A DNA stretch of 64,000 bases from Mauremys mutica (taxonomy: Eukaryota; Chordata; Testudines; Geoemydidae): NCBI RefSeq assembly GCF_020497125.1, contig NC_059075.1:56811321-56875320 (forward strand), given 5' to 3'. The notes beneath the pieces were generated by a model. The model was given only the letters and a program-made list of their open reading frames with translations, had not been told where the DNA came from and searched no databases. A program made the position numbers and the translations under genes. This document shows, piece after piece, positions 1 to 11,700 of the stretch (its first letter is position 1; each line of letters opens with the position of its first letter).

Positions 1-200
1 TGGTCTACCAGCATGCTCTTTAGCTGGTCATGTCCATTCATTCAGAGTAAGGCTTACAATAGTCATTAAATCCTGAGCAGGTGAACGGATCAAATGAACT
101 AGATGTTCTTTTCCATTTAATCCAGTAGTAATCTCGCTAGTAATAAAAGGGTGGAAGTTTGAAACATAACTGCCCTCTTCAGGAAAAAAATAATTACAAT

Positions 201-621
201 TAGAACTGGGTGGGAAAGTGTTTTCACATCCGGTGAGAAATTTTGAGATTTTGAAAAAAAAATTCTCCCCGAATTGGGACAAAAAGTCAAAAATCTCAAA
301 CATTTAATGAAGCAAGAATTAGGAAAAAATTGAAAGGTTTCATTTATACAAGTTTAAAACATTTCATTTCAATTTTGACTTTTTAATATTTTTAAAGTAT
401 AAATTAACCTCTCTCTCTAAACAAAAAGTCATTTTGAACCCAAAATTTAAACAATTCATTTACATGGGAAATTTTGACAATTACAAAACTTTTTTTTCAC
501 AACATTTTTTCAAACCAGGAGATACGTTGAAAGCAATCTTTTCCCAAGAAGATTTTCTGTTCTGATGAATTTGCATTTTCTGATGAAAAATGTTTTCTCA
601 GAAAATTCCCATCCAGCTCTA
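201..621. mobile_element. hAT-type MITE with perfect 8-bp target duplication
   Basis: The 421-bp element starts TAGAACTGGGTGGGAAA and ends TTCCCATCCAGCTCTA, which are imperfect inverted copies. Both ends are flanked by the identical octamer ATTACAAT (193-200 and 622-629). Eight-base target duplications and TA(G)-type short inverted ends fit the hAT superfamily. The inside is A/T-rich with runs such as TTTTGAAAAAAAAATT, has no coding capacity, and is a typical non-autonomous deletion derivative. Confidence 0.85.
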
Positions 622-629
622 ATTACAAT

Positions 630-1456
630 ATTCCAGAGTTTTTTGACAGGTAACAGAACAGTACAGTACAGTAGTTTGCTTAGAGACTCATCAAAATCGT
701 CTTGCCTACTGCTGTTCTTGAATCTTTGGCTTGTATGAGCACTATTGCTTATGTTTTATGTTACTTATGTTGTATATCGTTAATGCTGATTGCCAAAGTA
801 GGTGCATTTCACCTATGTTTGTGCTTGGTTTGATGGAAGACAGATAATTCTGATCTTTGGAATTTGCTTTCCTTCAGTCAGAAGAATAGTACTACCATAT
901 CACTAGCACTTGAATGTTCTCGCAAATTTCCATGCTAACTGGGGGAACACCTCCTCCCCATGAATCTATTTACCTCCATTGATCTATATTTGATTTGTTT
1001 TCATTAGTAGCATATTTACACATATTAGGTTTATCAACAGCAGCTACAAATTCCAAAATATATAGGGCTATCTTACCTCCCTTAACTTTACTTGTTCAGA
1101 ACTCTCCAAATGAGAAACATAAATAGGGGTGCTATAACTATTGTTTTCTTTAAGAAATATACAACCACCTTATCAATCTTGCTATACTTACAGCATCTCA
1201 TTTGATATGTAGATAACCCAATATATTTCTTTCATGTATATTCTTTTCAACTACCATGCCAAGGGATTAATACCTTCCTTACTATATGTCCTAAACTTTT
1301 TGCTGTATCGTTATTTCATTTGTACTGGTCATATATTGTAATGACCCTCGTAGTCAGAAGATTTTTATAATTTAGTAATTGTGGAAAGTTTTCTTTATAA
1401 GATCCCTACCCAGTTGCTTGTTTAGTTGCAGTCTATTGTTTGTCTATAACAAAAGT
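630..1456. other. FMN1-GREM1 intergenic sequence, nothing recognised
   Basis: AT-rich single-copy-looking DNA downstream of the FMN1 transcript. I see no exon, RNA gene or repeat signature. By vertebrate synteny the next gene beyond position 1 should be GREM1. Confidence 0.4.
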
Positions 1457-2684
1457 TTTATTTACTTTTAATAGTCACTATTTTTATTCTACCTTGAAAC
1501 TTTGTCTGCTGCAAGGATCTCTCTTTCTGAGAACCTGATCCTGTGATGTAACGAGTGCCTGAAAGTACCAGTGGAGCTCAGGTCACTCAGCAGGGCACTT
1601 CACAAAGATTATATTATGTTACATTATGACAAGATGACAGCAAGATTCTCTTACTTCCTCCTCAAATTCTAACATAGTAGAGTACATATTTGTGTTATAC
1701 ATACAGATATAAATATATGGGAAGACAAGAGAAGGCTGTATAATATGTTTTATAGTGAGGTGCTTATTGTTAAAGAATATGAGCTTCAATAGAATTTAAA
1801 GCCAGACATTTAGCAGTAAATATACGACTCTATGGAGATGTGTTATGCACTATAGTTAGATGAATGATGACAAATAAATTATCTTATGGCATTGATAATT
1901 TGAAATAAAAAATGCTTCTGTCCTTTGTCTTTTTGAAACAGGCAACATGAAGAACACATAAGAAACATCAAGTCAAAACCATAAAAATAATTTGCCAGTT
2001 ATATCATCTACATATTATAAGACAACAGAATCTGAAGCTATTTCTCTCACCACATGTGCAAAATATTATTCCTATTTCAATGCATATGGCATAGACTGAG
2101 TTTTCTATAAAAATAACTGTAATAAAATACAGAATACATTAATTTTAATAAACTTGCATCAGTTTTAACAAAATGAATTTAATACTTATTTAGACTATCA
2201 AAAATGATTTAGAATCAAAGTTGCCCTCAGTTGCCCTGAGGTCTAAAAGCTTACGATAGAATAGCCTCTCATGAGTTGAACTGTACCTCTGTGGTAATTT
2301 ACATGAAGCTAAAGTAAGCAATATACAGGTTGTTAGCTGTTACTTAAATCAACATCCAAAATCCTGTTTTTATCTTTTCCGCATTAGTGCACAATGCATA
2401 AGTACTTCAAATAACCATTTAGAAAAGAATTGCATTTTAACCATGTAAGGAAGAGTTATATAAAACCCTTCATAGTTCCTCTGTAAACAGCTTCTTAGTG
2501 TTCCCTCTACTGAATGAGCAAACTCTTTATAAGGGATTGGAAAGTCTTTAGTGGATTGTCTCAGAAAGAGATGAGAAAAGCAGAACTGCAGAACATTAAC
2601 ATAAGGTGCTCCCTGGGGCATGGGCATAGTAAAGCATCATGCAAGGTATTAAGTCACACTGTCATTATTTTCATGTGTCTTCTT
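1457..2684 (-). other. FMN1: FMN1 3'UTR (extent inferred) with candidate poly(A) signals
   Basis: Downstream of the FMN1 stop the minus strand carries no splice signals or ORF that I can support, and no clear repeat. The first closely spaced canonical AATAAA signals on that strand are the complements of 1483-1488 and 1457-1462, which would give a 3'UTR of about 1.2 kb. Variant ATTAAA-type signals occur earlier, so shorter ends are possible. The 3' end is inference; only the stop codon position is firm. Confidence 0.45.
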
Positions 2685-2729
2685 TCAGTTAGTGGTCACA
2701 CTGGCTTCCTTCTGACGTAGTTTTTCTTT
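2685..2729 (-). CDS. FMN1: FMN1 terminal coding exon with stop codon
   Basis: Minus-strand acceptor CTGAACAACAG is followed by 15 codons, [14 protein letters not shown] and a TGA stop at 2687-2685. The previous exon ends in phase 0, so Lys is encoded whole here. The sequence ending in EASVTTN is the characteristic end of formin 1. The polypyrimidine tract upstream is short (CTTTTTTCCTG). Translation ends 14 residues into the exon, so most of the exon is 3'UTR running toward position 1. Confidence 0.95.
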   Translation of the reverse strand, partial: KEKLRQKEASVTTN

Positions 2730-5700
2730 CTGTTGTTCAGGAAAAAAGAGCTTTATTATCATTCTTGTCTTTAATTTTCCATCTGTTCTCAAATTGCAAC
2801 AAGCATGTGGTCTAGAACACTGAACTGAGTAGCAGCAAACCAGTCATAGTAGATTGGAGCCTTTTTTTCCTCCAGAAAATTAACTCCTGGAGTGCCGTAC
2901 CATAAATGTCTAAACTATGCTCTAGTTTGTCATTTCCTGCAAAGATTTCTTTCAACACACAATGCCCAACTATCAAACCTCATAAATGCCTTTCTGTGAA
3001 TTTAACTAGTTCTATATGTCTCTAAGGAGTCAGTCACTTTAAATACAAACAAGAAATTTTGCAAAGATTAATGCTACTGCAGAAAGCTGGAAACATTTCA
3101 AAATAGTGTATACAAAATGTATGATTTTAATAGCTTCTTCCATTCTGCTTTCAAAGCTGACCCTCATAGAAGCCCATTGTGGGCAGTAGGAAAAAAAAGC
3201 ATAATTTGCTGAGCTGCATGGACATTGCTACATTGATTGACAGGAGGGTTTTTTCTGAGTTGGAAGTAAGGAGGAATCTCCTGAGAAATGAAGTGAAATT
3301 TCTTGAGGCAGAACAAGTTCAAAGCAATTGTTGCTGTTGTTGCTCTGATCTAGAAAAGCTAGAAGTACACAGTTAACAGGTCAACTAAAATGTTTAGAAA
3401 CAAAAACCTCAGTGCAATTCATGACAATATTCCACTTACTTCCATGTATCCAGAATTATTAGAGTGGAAACGTACCAAAAATGCTAATCAGGTTTTGGAG
3501 AAGAGAATTATTATACATTGCCTTCACCCCCATATCCCTTTCATCCTCCCTCCCCCACCTGGAGCCTCCTTCCACACCCAGAACTCCTCATTTCTGGCCC
3601 CACCCTGGAGCCCGCACCCTAGCCAGGGCCCTCACCCCCTCCTGCACCCCAACCCCAATTTCATGAGCATTCATGGCCAGACATACAATTTCTATATCCA
3701 GATGTGGCCTTCGGGCCAAAAAGTTTGCCCACCACGATCTGGACCATCCCTGACAGCTATCTGTCTAACCTGCTCTTAAAAATGTCCAATGATGGAGATT
3801 CCACAACCTCCCTAGGCAATTTATTCCAGTGCTTATTCATCCTGACAGTTAGGAAGTTTTACCTAATGTCTAACTTAAATTGCCCTTGCTGCAATTTAAA
3901 CCTATTGTTTCTTGTCCTAGCTATCCCCAAAGGTTAAGGAGAATAATTTTTCTCCCCCCTCCTTATAACAACCTTTAATGTACTTGAAAACTGGTATCAT
4001 GTCCCCCCCTCAGTTTTCTGTTCACCAGACTAAACAAACCCAAATTTTTCAATCTTCTCTCATCGGTCATGTTTTCTAGACCTTTAATAATTTTTGTTGC
4101 TCTTCTCTGGACTTTCTCCAAAATTTTGTCCACCTCTTTCATGAAGTGTGGTGCCCAGTTAAGGCCTAATCAGCATGGAGTAGAGTGGAAGAATTATTCG
4201 GGGCCGCCCAGAGGATTCAGGGGACCTGGGGTCTTCCCGCCGCCGAATTGCCGCTGAAGACCCGGCACTTCGGCGGCGGGTCCCGGGGCAGAAGGTCCCC
4301 CTGCCGCCGAATTGCCGCCAAAGACCTGGAGCGGAAGAAGTTCCGGGGGCCTGGGCCCTGCAAGAGTTTTCCGGGGCCCCTGGAGCAAGTGAAAGATCCC
4401 GCTCCAGAGGCCCCGAAAAACTCTTGTGGGGGCCTGGAGCAAATTGCCCCACTTGCCCCCCCCCGGGCGGCCCTGGAATTACTTCTCATGTCTTGCTTAT
4501 AACACTCCTGCTAATACATCCCAGAATTATGTTTGCTTTTTTTGCAACAGTGTTGCATTGTTGACTCATTTAGCTTGCGATCCACTATGCACATCCTTTC
4601 TGCAGTACTCCTTCGTAGGCAGTCATTTCCCATTTTGTATGTGTGCAGCTGATTGTTCCTTCCTAAGTGGAGTGCTTTGCATTTGTCCTTATTGAATTTC
4701 ATCCTACTTACTACATCCCATATTCTTGATCAGTTTTAGACCTATGTAACAACTCAGTTTAAAACAGGAGCAGGCAAACCTTTTGACCGGAGGGCCACAT
4801 TGGGTTTCAGAAATTGTATGGAGGGCCGGTTAGGAGAGGCTGTGCCTCCTCAAACAGCCAGGCATGGCCTGACCCCCTCCCCTCCCCCCCGCCTCTCGCC
4901 CCCCTGATGGTCCCCCCAGGACTCCTGCCCCACCCAACCCACCCTGTTCCTTGATGGCCCCCTTGCTCCATCCAAACACCCCTGTTCCCTGTCCCCTAAC
5001 CGCCCCTGGAACCCCCACCCCAGACTGTCCCATATTGCCCCATCCAACCCCTCCTCTCATTCCTCACTCCTCACCCCCGGACCTCTGCCCCATCCAACCA
5101 CCCCTTCTCCCTGACCGACCCCAGAACCCGCACCCCTGACTGTCCCGCACCGTCCCATCCAACCCCCCTACTTCCTGACTGCCTCCATTCAACACCCCTG
5201 TTCCCTGCCCTCTGACCGCCCTGACCCCTATCCATACCCCCGCCCCCTGACCACCACCTCGAACTCCCCTGCCCTGTATCCAACCCCACCTGTTTCCTGC
5301 CCCCTTACCGCGCTGCCTGGAGCACCGGTGGCTGGAGGCACTACAGCCACGCCGCCTGTCTGGAGCCAGGCACACCACCGCACAGCACAGAGCACTGGGT
5401 CAGGCCCTGACTCTGCAGCTGCGCTGCCCGGCCGCCCTGAGCATTTCACCAGTGGCAGAGCGAGCTGAGGCTGTGTGGGAGGAGGAACAGCAGGGGAGGG
5501 GCTGGGGGCCAGCCTCCTGGACCTGGAGCTCAGGGGCTGGGAAGGAGGGTTGTATGGGCCGGATGTGGCCTGTGGGCCGTAGTTTGCCCACCTCTGGTTT
5601 AAAAACCCATTTCAGGTTCCTTGAATCAGCTGTGGTGGGAGAGAAGAGGAACTAAGCCATTCAGAAGTCAGGGGGAGGAAAAAGAAAATCTAACAACTTA

Positions 5701-8700
5701 GCAGAAAAGTGAACTGACTCTCATCTTTAAGGGGGGGTGGGGTTGAGGGAGGGGAATCAGTGGCATTAACATTACACCACTATAGGCGAGGCCTTAAGAT
5801 TTTTCCCCTGGACCAGTATCAGTTTGCTGCTTTCCAGCTGACTAAACATGCACGCTACTAGTGACACTTCAATGAGAAAGGCAAAGCACAGTTTCTCAAT
5901 GTATTATGCTGAAGAATATATCATACCAGACTAGCCGTGGGATTGATTTTCTTTGTTTCAACCTTTTTCTCTTCAGTTAACTTGCTTACGAATTTCTGAG
6001 CCTCTTTCAGTCTGAAACAAAATACAGCACAAAATATACTATTAGATACAAGAAAACAAAACTGTTTTACAGCCGACTGGTATACTTACACATGCATCAA
6101 CCACCATCTCTGGTTTCTTTAAAAGCATTGCTCAATGAATGATGAGACTAAAGGAATACAAGGCAAAGACGAACAGCAACATCAAGTGTAAATAATGAGC
6201 TAGTGTTATTAATTAAAATTTGTTCAGTTGCACCTACTACAATATTATAGCAGCAGATATGAATGAATTCTCAACTAGAGAGGAAAATAAAAAAATGGAA
6301 GGACTTAGGCCCTGATCCTGCTATGCAATGCACACAGGCAAGCCCACACACCCATGTGGAGCCCCACTGAAATCATGAAGGATTTCCCCTGTCCAGGAGA
6401 GGGACAGAATCCTCTGTTTTCAAAATCCTCCTGTTGTTTTGAGCATTGTGCAGGGCCAGGCTCCTTGAATCAGCTGTGGTGGCATAGAAGGGGAACTAAG
6501 CCATTCAGAAGTCAGGGAGAGGAAAAAAAAAACCTAACAATTTAGCAGAAAAGTGATCTGGAGGGTGGGGTTGAGGGAGGGGAATCAGTGGCATTAACAA
6601 ACTGATGCTACAAACAAGGTAAAAAAGTGAGTGGAAATTCTTGGGGTTCTCTTTTTAGGTAATTTAGAAACATTGCCAGCACCTTTCAAAGCACCATTTG
6701 TCTGATATTGGCCATTAAAACATGTGCCTATGAAATTTGAAATGTAATGTTATCCTGTGAAATCAGACAGTTTTCTCTACACAAAACTGCACTTTTTTTC
6801 TATTAACCTCCCCATACACACCCCATCCTAGAGATTGCACCCTTCCAACTTTCCATATCACTAACGCTCTGAGGGTGTAGACACTTGGTTTATACTTCAG
6901 TCTGGAACGTCCAAGAGGAAAGGAAATTGCAAGTAAATTTTAATTACAAAAAGAAAAACCAATTTCCACTACCGTACACCGAAACAGTTTTTTCTTATAA
7001 ACTTTATAGTTCTTGGCATTGTCATACTGAGAAATTTTACGTTCTCCTTTTACTTAATTTTTCCTGTTTCTGTGCCCAGCCAATAAAGTATTTAAAATAC
7101 CAAATCCAGTTCAAACTGCCTTTGATACACTAAATTTTGGAAAAATTTTCCATGTAAAGCAACAAGTAACGTGGATTAATTCTGCAATTACTGACACGGA
7201 CTTCCTTCCCTCTTGTACCACTGTGTACCGCATTCCTCCAGCAGCAACTGGGATTCATAAATATGTTGTATAAATATGCATGAATATGCATATTCATAAA
7301 TATGTTGCACTGTTTATCAGTGTTCAATTCATTTTTAAAACTTAACATTCCTTGTTTGAACTATGTATTTTGGAAGCTTCTGTTGGACAATTGTTAGCAT
7401 TTGAAACCTCTTTATTTCCTTACAAATGCCTAAGAGCATGAGGGAACAGTGACCAGTTACTTTTAAGAAGCCTTACTTCCAACACCACTTACATTCTATG
7501 TTGATAGATACTATAGAAACACCTTAAGTTAGACTGATCTGAGATTTAGTTTACACAATATCAAGTTTGTTTACAGTTTTAGTTATACCTTCTGTTCTTA
7601 TAAATTATAATACTTATTTTATTAGCATGCCCAGATGTCTACAAGTTATTGAACTTTTAACATGCTACCTATGTCACCTCTTCACAACTCTCAGATAGCA
7701 AATAAGGTTTGCTTTTTAATGACACGATGACACCTCATAATTGCAAAGGTTATAATGGCAAAGAAGTGCCCCTCAGTTTTTAAAGGCAGTTACTATGTTT
7801 AGATTCAGTAGGACCAAACCGGGATGGTCAGGATTCTATGAACGCCGTCATTTTGGACCACCTATTTGGTAAGTCCTAAGTTTCTCTCCCTCCCTGCGGT
7901 TATGGTTGTTGTACTAGCACTATGAGCTTTTTCCAAACAACTACAAAATAAACTGAGTGAACATCTTAACCACAGAGAATCTTGGAGATGATAAACTCCA
8001 GTTAAAAAATTATGAATAGGTAAGATCATCTTAGATGATATACTCAAGGTGCTGAGACTACAGTAGAACCTCAGAGTTATGAACACCAGGCTTACTAACT
8101 GACCAGTTAGTAACTTACCTCATCTGGAACCGGAAGTACTCAATCAGACAGCAGCAGAGACAAAAAAAAAAAAGAAAAGAAAAGAAAATACAGCGCTGAA
8201 CTGTGCTAAATGTAAACTACTAAAAAAGGGAACATTAAAAAAAAGGCTTGACAATGAAAGGGAACTGTTTCTGTGCTTGTTTCAATTAAAGGTAAAAGGT
8301 AATAAGTGGAGATATACCAATCTCCTAGAACTGGCAGGGACCTCAAAAGGTCATTGAGTCCAGCCCCCTGCCTTCACTAGCAGGACCAATTTTTGCCCCA
8401 GATCCCTAAGTGGCTCCCTCAAGGATTGAACTCACAATCCTGGGTTTAGCAGGCTAATACTCAAACCACTGAGCTATCCCTCCCTTCCGCATTAAATTAA
8501 GATGGTTAAAAGTGACATTTTTCTTCTGCATAGTAATGTTTCAAAGCTGTAGTATGTCAACGTTCAGTTGTAAACTTTTGAAAGAACAACTATAGCGGTT
8601 TGTTCTGAGTTATGAACATTTCAGAGTTACGAACAACCTCCATTCCCGAGGCTTTTCGTAACTGAGGTTCTACTATACCTGCTAATGCTTACCTGTCAGA

Positions 8701-11700
8701 TATTAGTGCGGAACTGAAAAGCTTTTCTAGTTGAAACAGAATAATATGTTGCTTACCATATCACTTTTATTAAACAAAGGGCTTGTCCACATGATGTGGT
8801 AATGTGCATTATGGGGCCATGATTTCTAAAGTGCACTAATGTGTTGTGCATTCATTGGTCTGTGTAGATCCTGCTGGTGTGCACTAAAGGTTCGTGAATG
8901 TGCGACAGGTAAGGATTATCATGGAGTCTCAGCACCACAAGTATATAATTTAAGACAGACTTAACTATTCATTATTTTTTAAATTGAATTGCCCTAGTTA
9001 TAAGAAAGTGGTTAGTTCAGTAATTAGGTCAGTAAAGTAACCACACTGTGAAGAGGCTTTATAAATAATAGTAGCCCCCGCCTACTTTTGGAAATGATAC
9101 TGCTACTAGCCACTGTGTGTTGAAATACTAGCCTAGAAATGGCTAAAATAAAATGAAGTGAAAACTAACTTAATGCAAAAGAGAGTTAGCTGAAGGCAGC
9201 TATTGTCTAATCCCTCGTCCCACTTGTATATTCCACTTTTTAAAAAATAAAATAAACCTGAAAATGGGAAAATACCTTTGCCTATTAAAAGTTATGGTAG
9301 CTTTCCAGCAAAAATTACAAATATTTATAATACACTTTGGAGCTATATGAACCTCTAAAGTAGCATGTATGTACCACTGCAACTATTTTTTTTAAATAGA
9401 ATACCCAAATAAACACACACATAATACATGGCTATAAGCACAATTCAGACTGATTACTAGGCAAGCTTAATTAGCCAGTTATGCTTACAGCTGCATGGAT
9501 ATTATAAATAAAATATGCAGCACCACCCTTTCTCTGCTTATTGTGTCTATTTTCTGCCCTCTTCACTTGGTGTAAACAGAAATGTTGTTGCTACTCGTAC
9601 AATGAATGTAATGATCACAAAATAGAATCTGAAATTATTTCCAGCTATAATGCTATAAATAAATAGTAAGTGAAGTACATAGCTTGTGTGATTTGGCTTA
9701 GAGATTAGTATGATTCAGAAAAAGTAAAACTACAGGTAAAGTTCATTTGCATAGACAGGAATAAACTCTTAATTATTGTCTGACATTGTCTTAGGTGGAG
9801 ATACTATGTAAATAACCGATTTGCAAGGATATCACACCACATACTATTATTTTTAATCACTTTAAAATAAACTATTTAATATGTCATAAAGTAAGTCCTT
9901 TAAGAAGTTAAATGCAGTTTATGAGAATTTATATAGACTTAAATTGCTCTACCCCTTCCTATAAAAGTAAACTTCCTTGCTTTTTTTAACTGTTTGGCAA
10001 TTACTTGTTCTTGGTTTACAATAAAACAAAAGGCAACAGAATGGCAAACTGGAAGTTAAACAAATAAATCCCACTAAATATCCCTTTTTACTTTTCTGAG
10101 AGTAACTGCAGTTATATTAAGGATTAATGAATATGGTCAGTTTAATATTGTACATTTTACAGAAATCAGATTAAACGAAAAGGTATTCCTGAGAGTAGGG
10201 GAGCAGTCTATAACCCTTTTGTTCAATAGGACGGCCAGCAAAACAGCTGAAGAGGACTTCTAGAAAACATTACTAAATGTGGTTTTGAAAAGGCTAATAA
10301 TATAACGGTCTCAGCCTGCTTGAGAGTCACTGGAGAATAAACAGGTTGTGAGGCTTACCAAATAAATAAATAAAATGAATAGGTGTCCACTTTGTCTTGT
10401 TATTGAACTCATTTGTTAGTCAAGTGTTAAATGAGTCATCAACCTGGAGATGGGGGGCGGGGCAGGATCTGACAGCCAAAGAACTCCTAAGCAGTAGGAA
10501 AATCATGAATGAACTAAAATAACCAGCTAGATGTGATAACGGGGTGTGACGGGGCAGCTGCCCCTCACTGGCTGACAAAGGATTAATAGCAGCCCTTGGA
10601 GTGGCTGCGCAGAACCCAGCCAATGAGAGGAAGGCTTAGAAGCAGCCAATCATGGCCAGGCTGGACCCTATAAGAAGAGCTGCAGGGCAGAGAGGAGCTA
10701 TGTCTCTTTCTGGAGCTTGAGGGAGAAGGACTGGCTGCCTGTAGAGAGACGTACCTGGGACAGAGCAGTGCTGGGCAGAGTCAGGGGAGCAAGTGGAGCT
10801 CCAGCCTGGCTGGCTCCCATCCAGACTGTGGTCTTGATATAGGGGCTGAGTAGGTGCTGGGGCTATCGGGAAGTGGCTCAGGGAAAGCAGGCATCGGCAG
10901 AGGGGAAGGCGAGGCAGTGAGCAGCTGCCAGCTATAGGGTCCCTGGGTCAGGACCCAGAGTAGCGGGCCCCACTGGTTGTCAAAGGAAGTGGCCAGGCAA
11001 AGGACTGCAGTTTGCCCCTGAGCGAGAGGCTGGGTGAAGGACTGCCACTTCCCCCAGAAGGCGGGAGACAATGGAGTTGGGGCACAGCTGAAGGGCCGTA
11101 CTCTGAAGAGGAGGCTCCGGTCCCCACAGACAGCGGAGATGGTGGAGAAGCAGTGACAGAGAGTGAGACACCACAAGAGGTGCCCTGATGGACGGAGCTA
11201 ATTCCCGGAGCAATCAGCAGGAGGTGAGCACAACCTGTTATATGGGGATTTAACAGTTTATAGATTTAAAAGAGAAAGCTCGCTTAAAGATTTGGGTCTG
11301 ACTTGAGCCTCCTCTTCAAGGGTTTGATCTTGCCCTTAGTATAGTAATTGAGCCGAATCAATCCCTAAAGCAGCACTTCACAAGCTGCATACAGGGGAAC
11401 AGGACCTCACACCTTCCAGGAGACTAATTCAGGATATCAGTGTGCGTGGGGAACACTTCAGGAACTGGTTCCACCACAAACTCAGTGAAAATGGACTATG
11501 TCTCTGGGTGAAGTGGTGGGTGACTCCTTCCCTCCCAGCTGTGGATGTGGCACCTAAAGTAGCTGGCTGCAAGCAGCTCACATGAACAGGAGCAGCTCAT
11601 ATAGAAGGGCTCAGACAGCAGGATGATGGTGGACCATGTAGGTACTCTGAGAGAGAGAGAGAGAGATAGATAAGGCTGCAGGCTCAGGAAGCAGCCCAAA

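Noticed and set aside
4830..5450. Several proline- or glycine-rich frames of 60-105 codons
   Set aside because: Products of the C-rich tandem core of a hAT element, open on both strands.
10781..11213. 131- and 77-codon minus-strand frames
   Set aside because: Chance frames in a GC-rich LTR-like unit, no recognisable domain.
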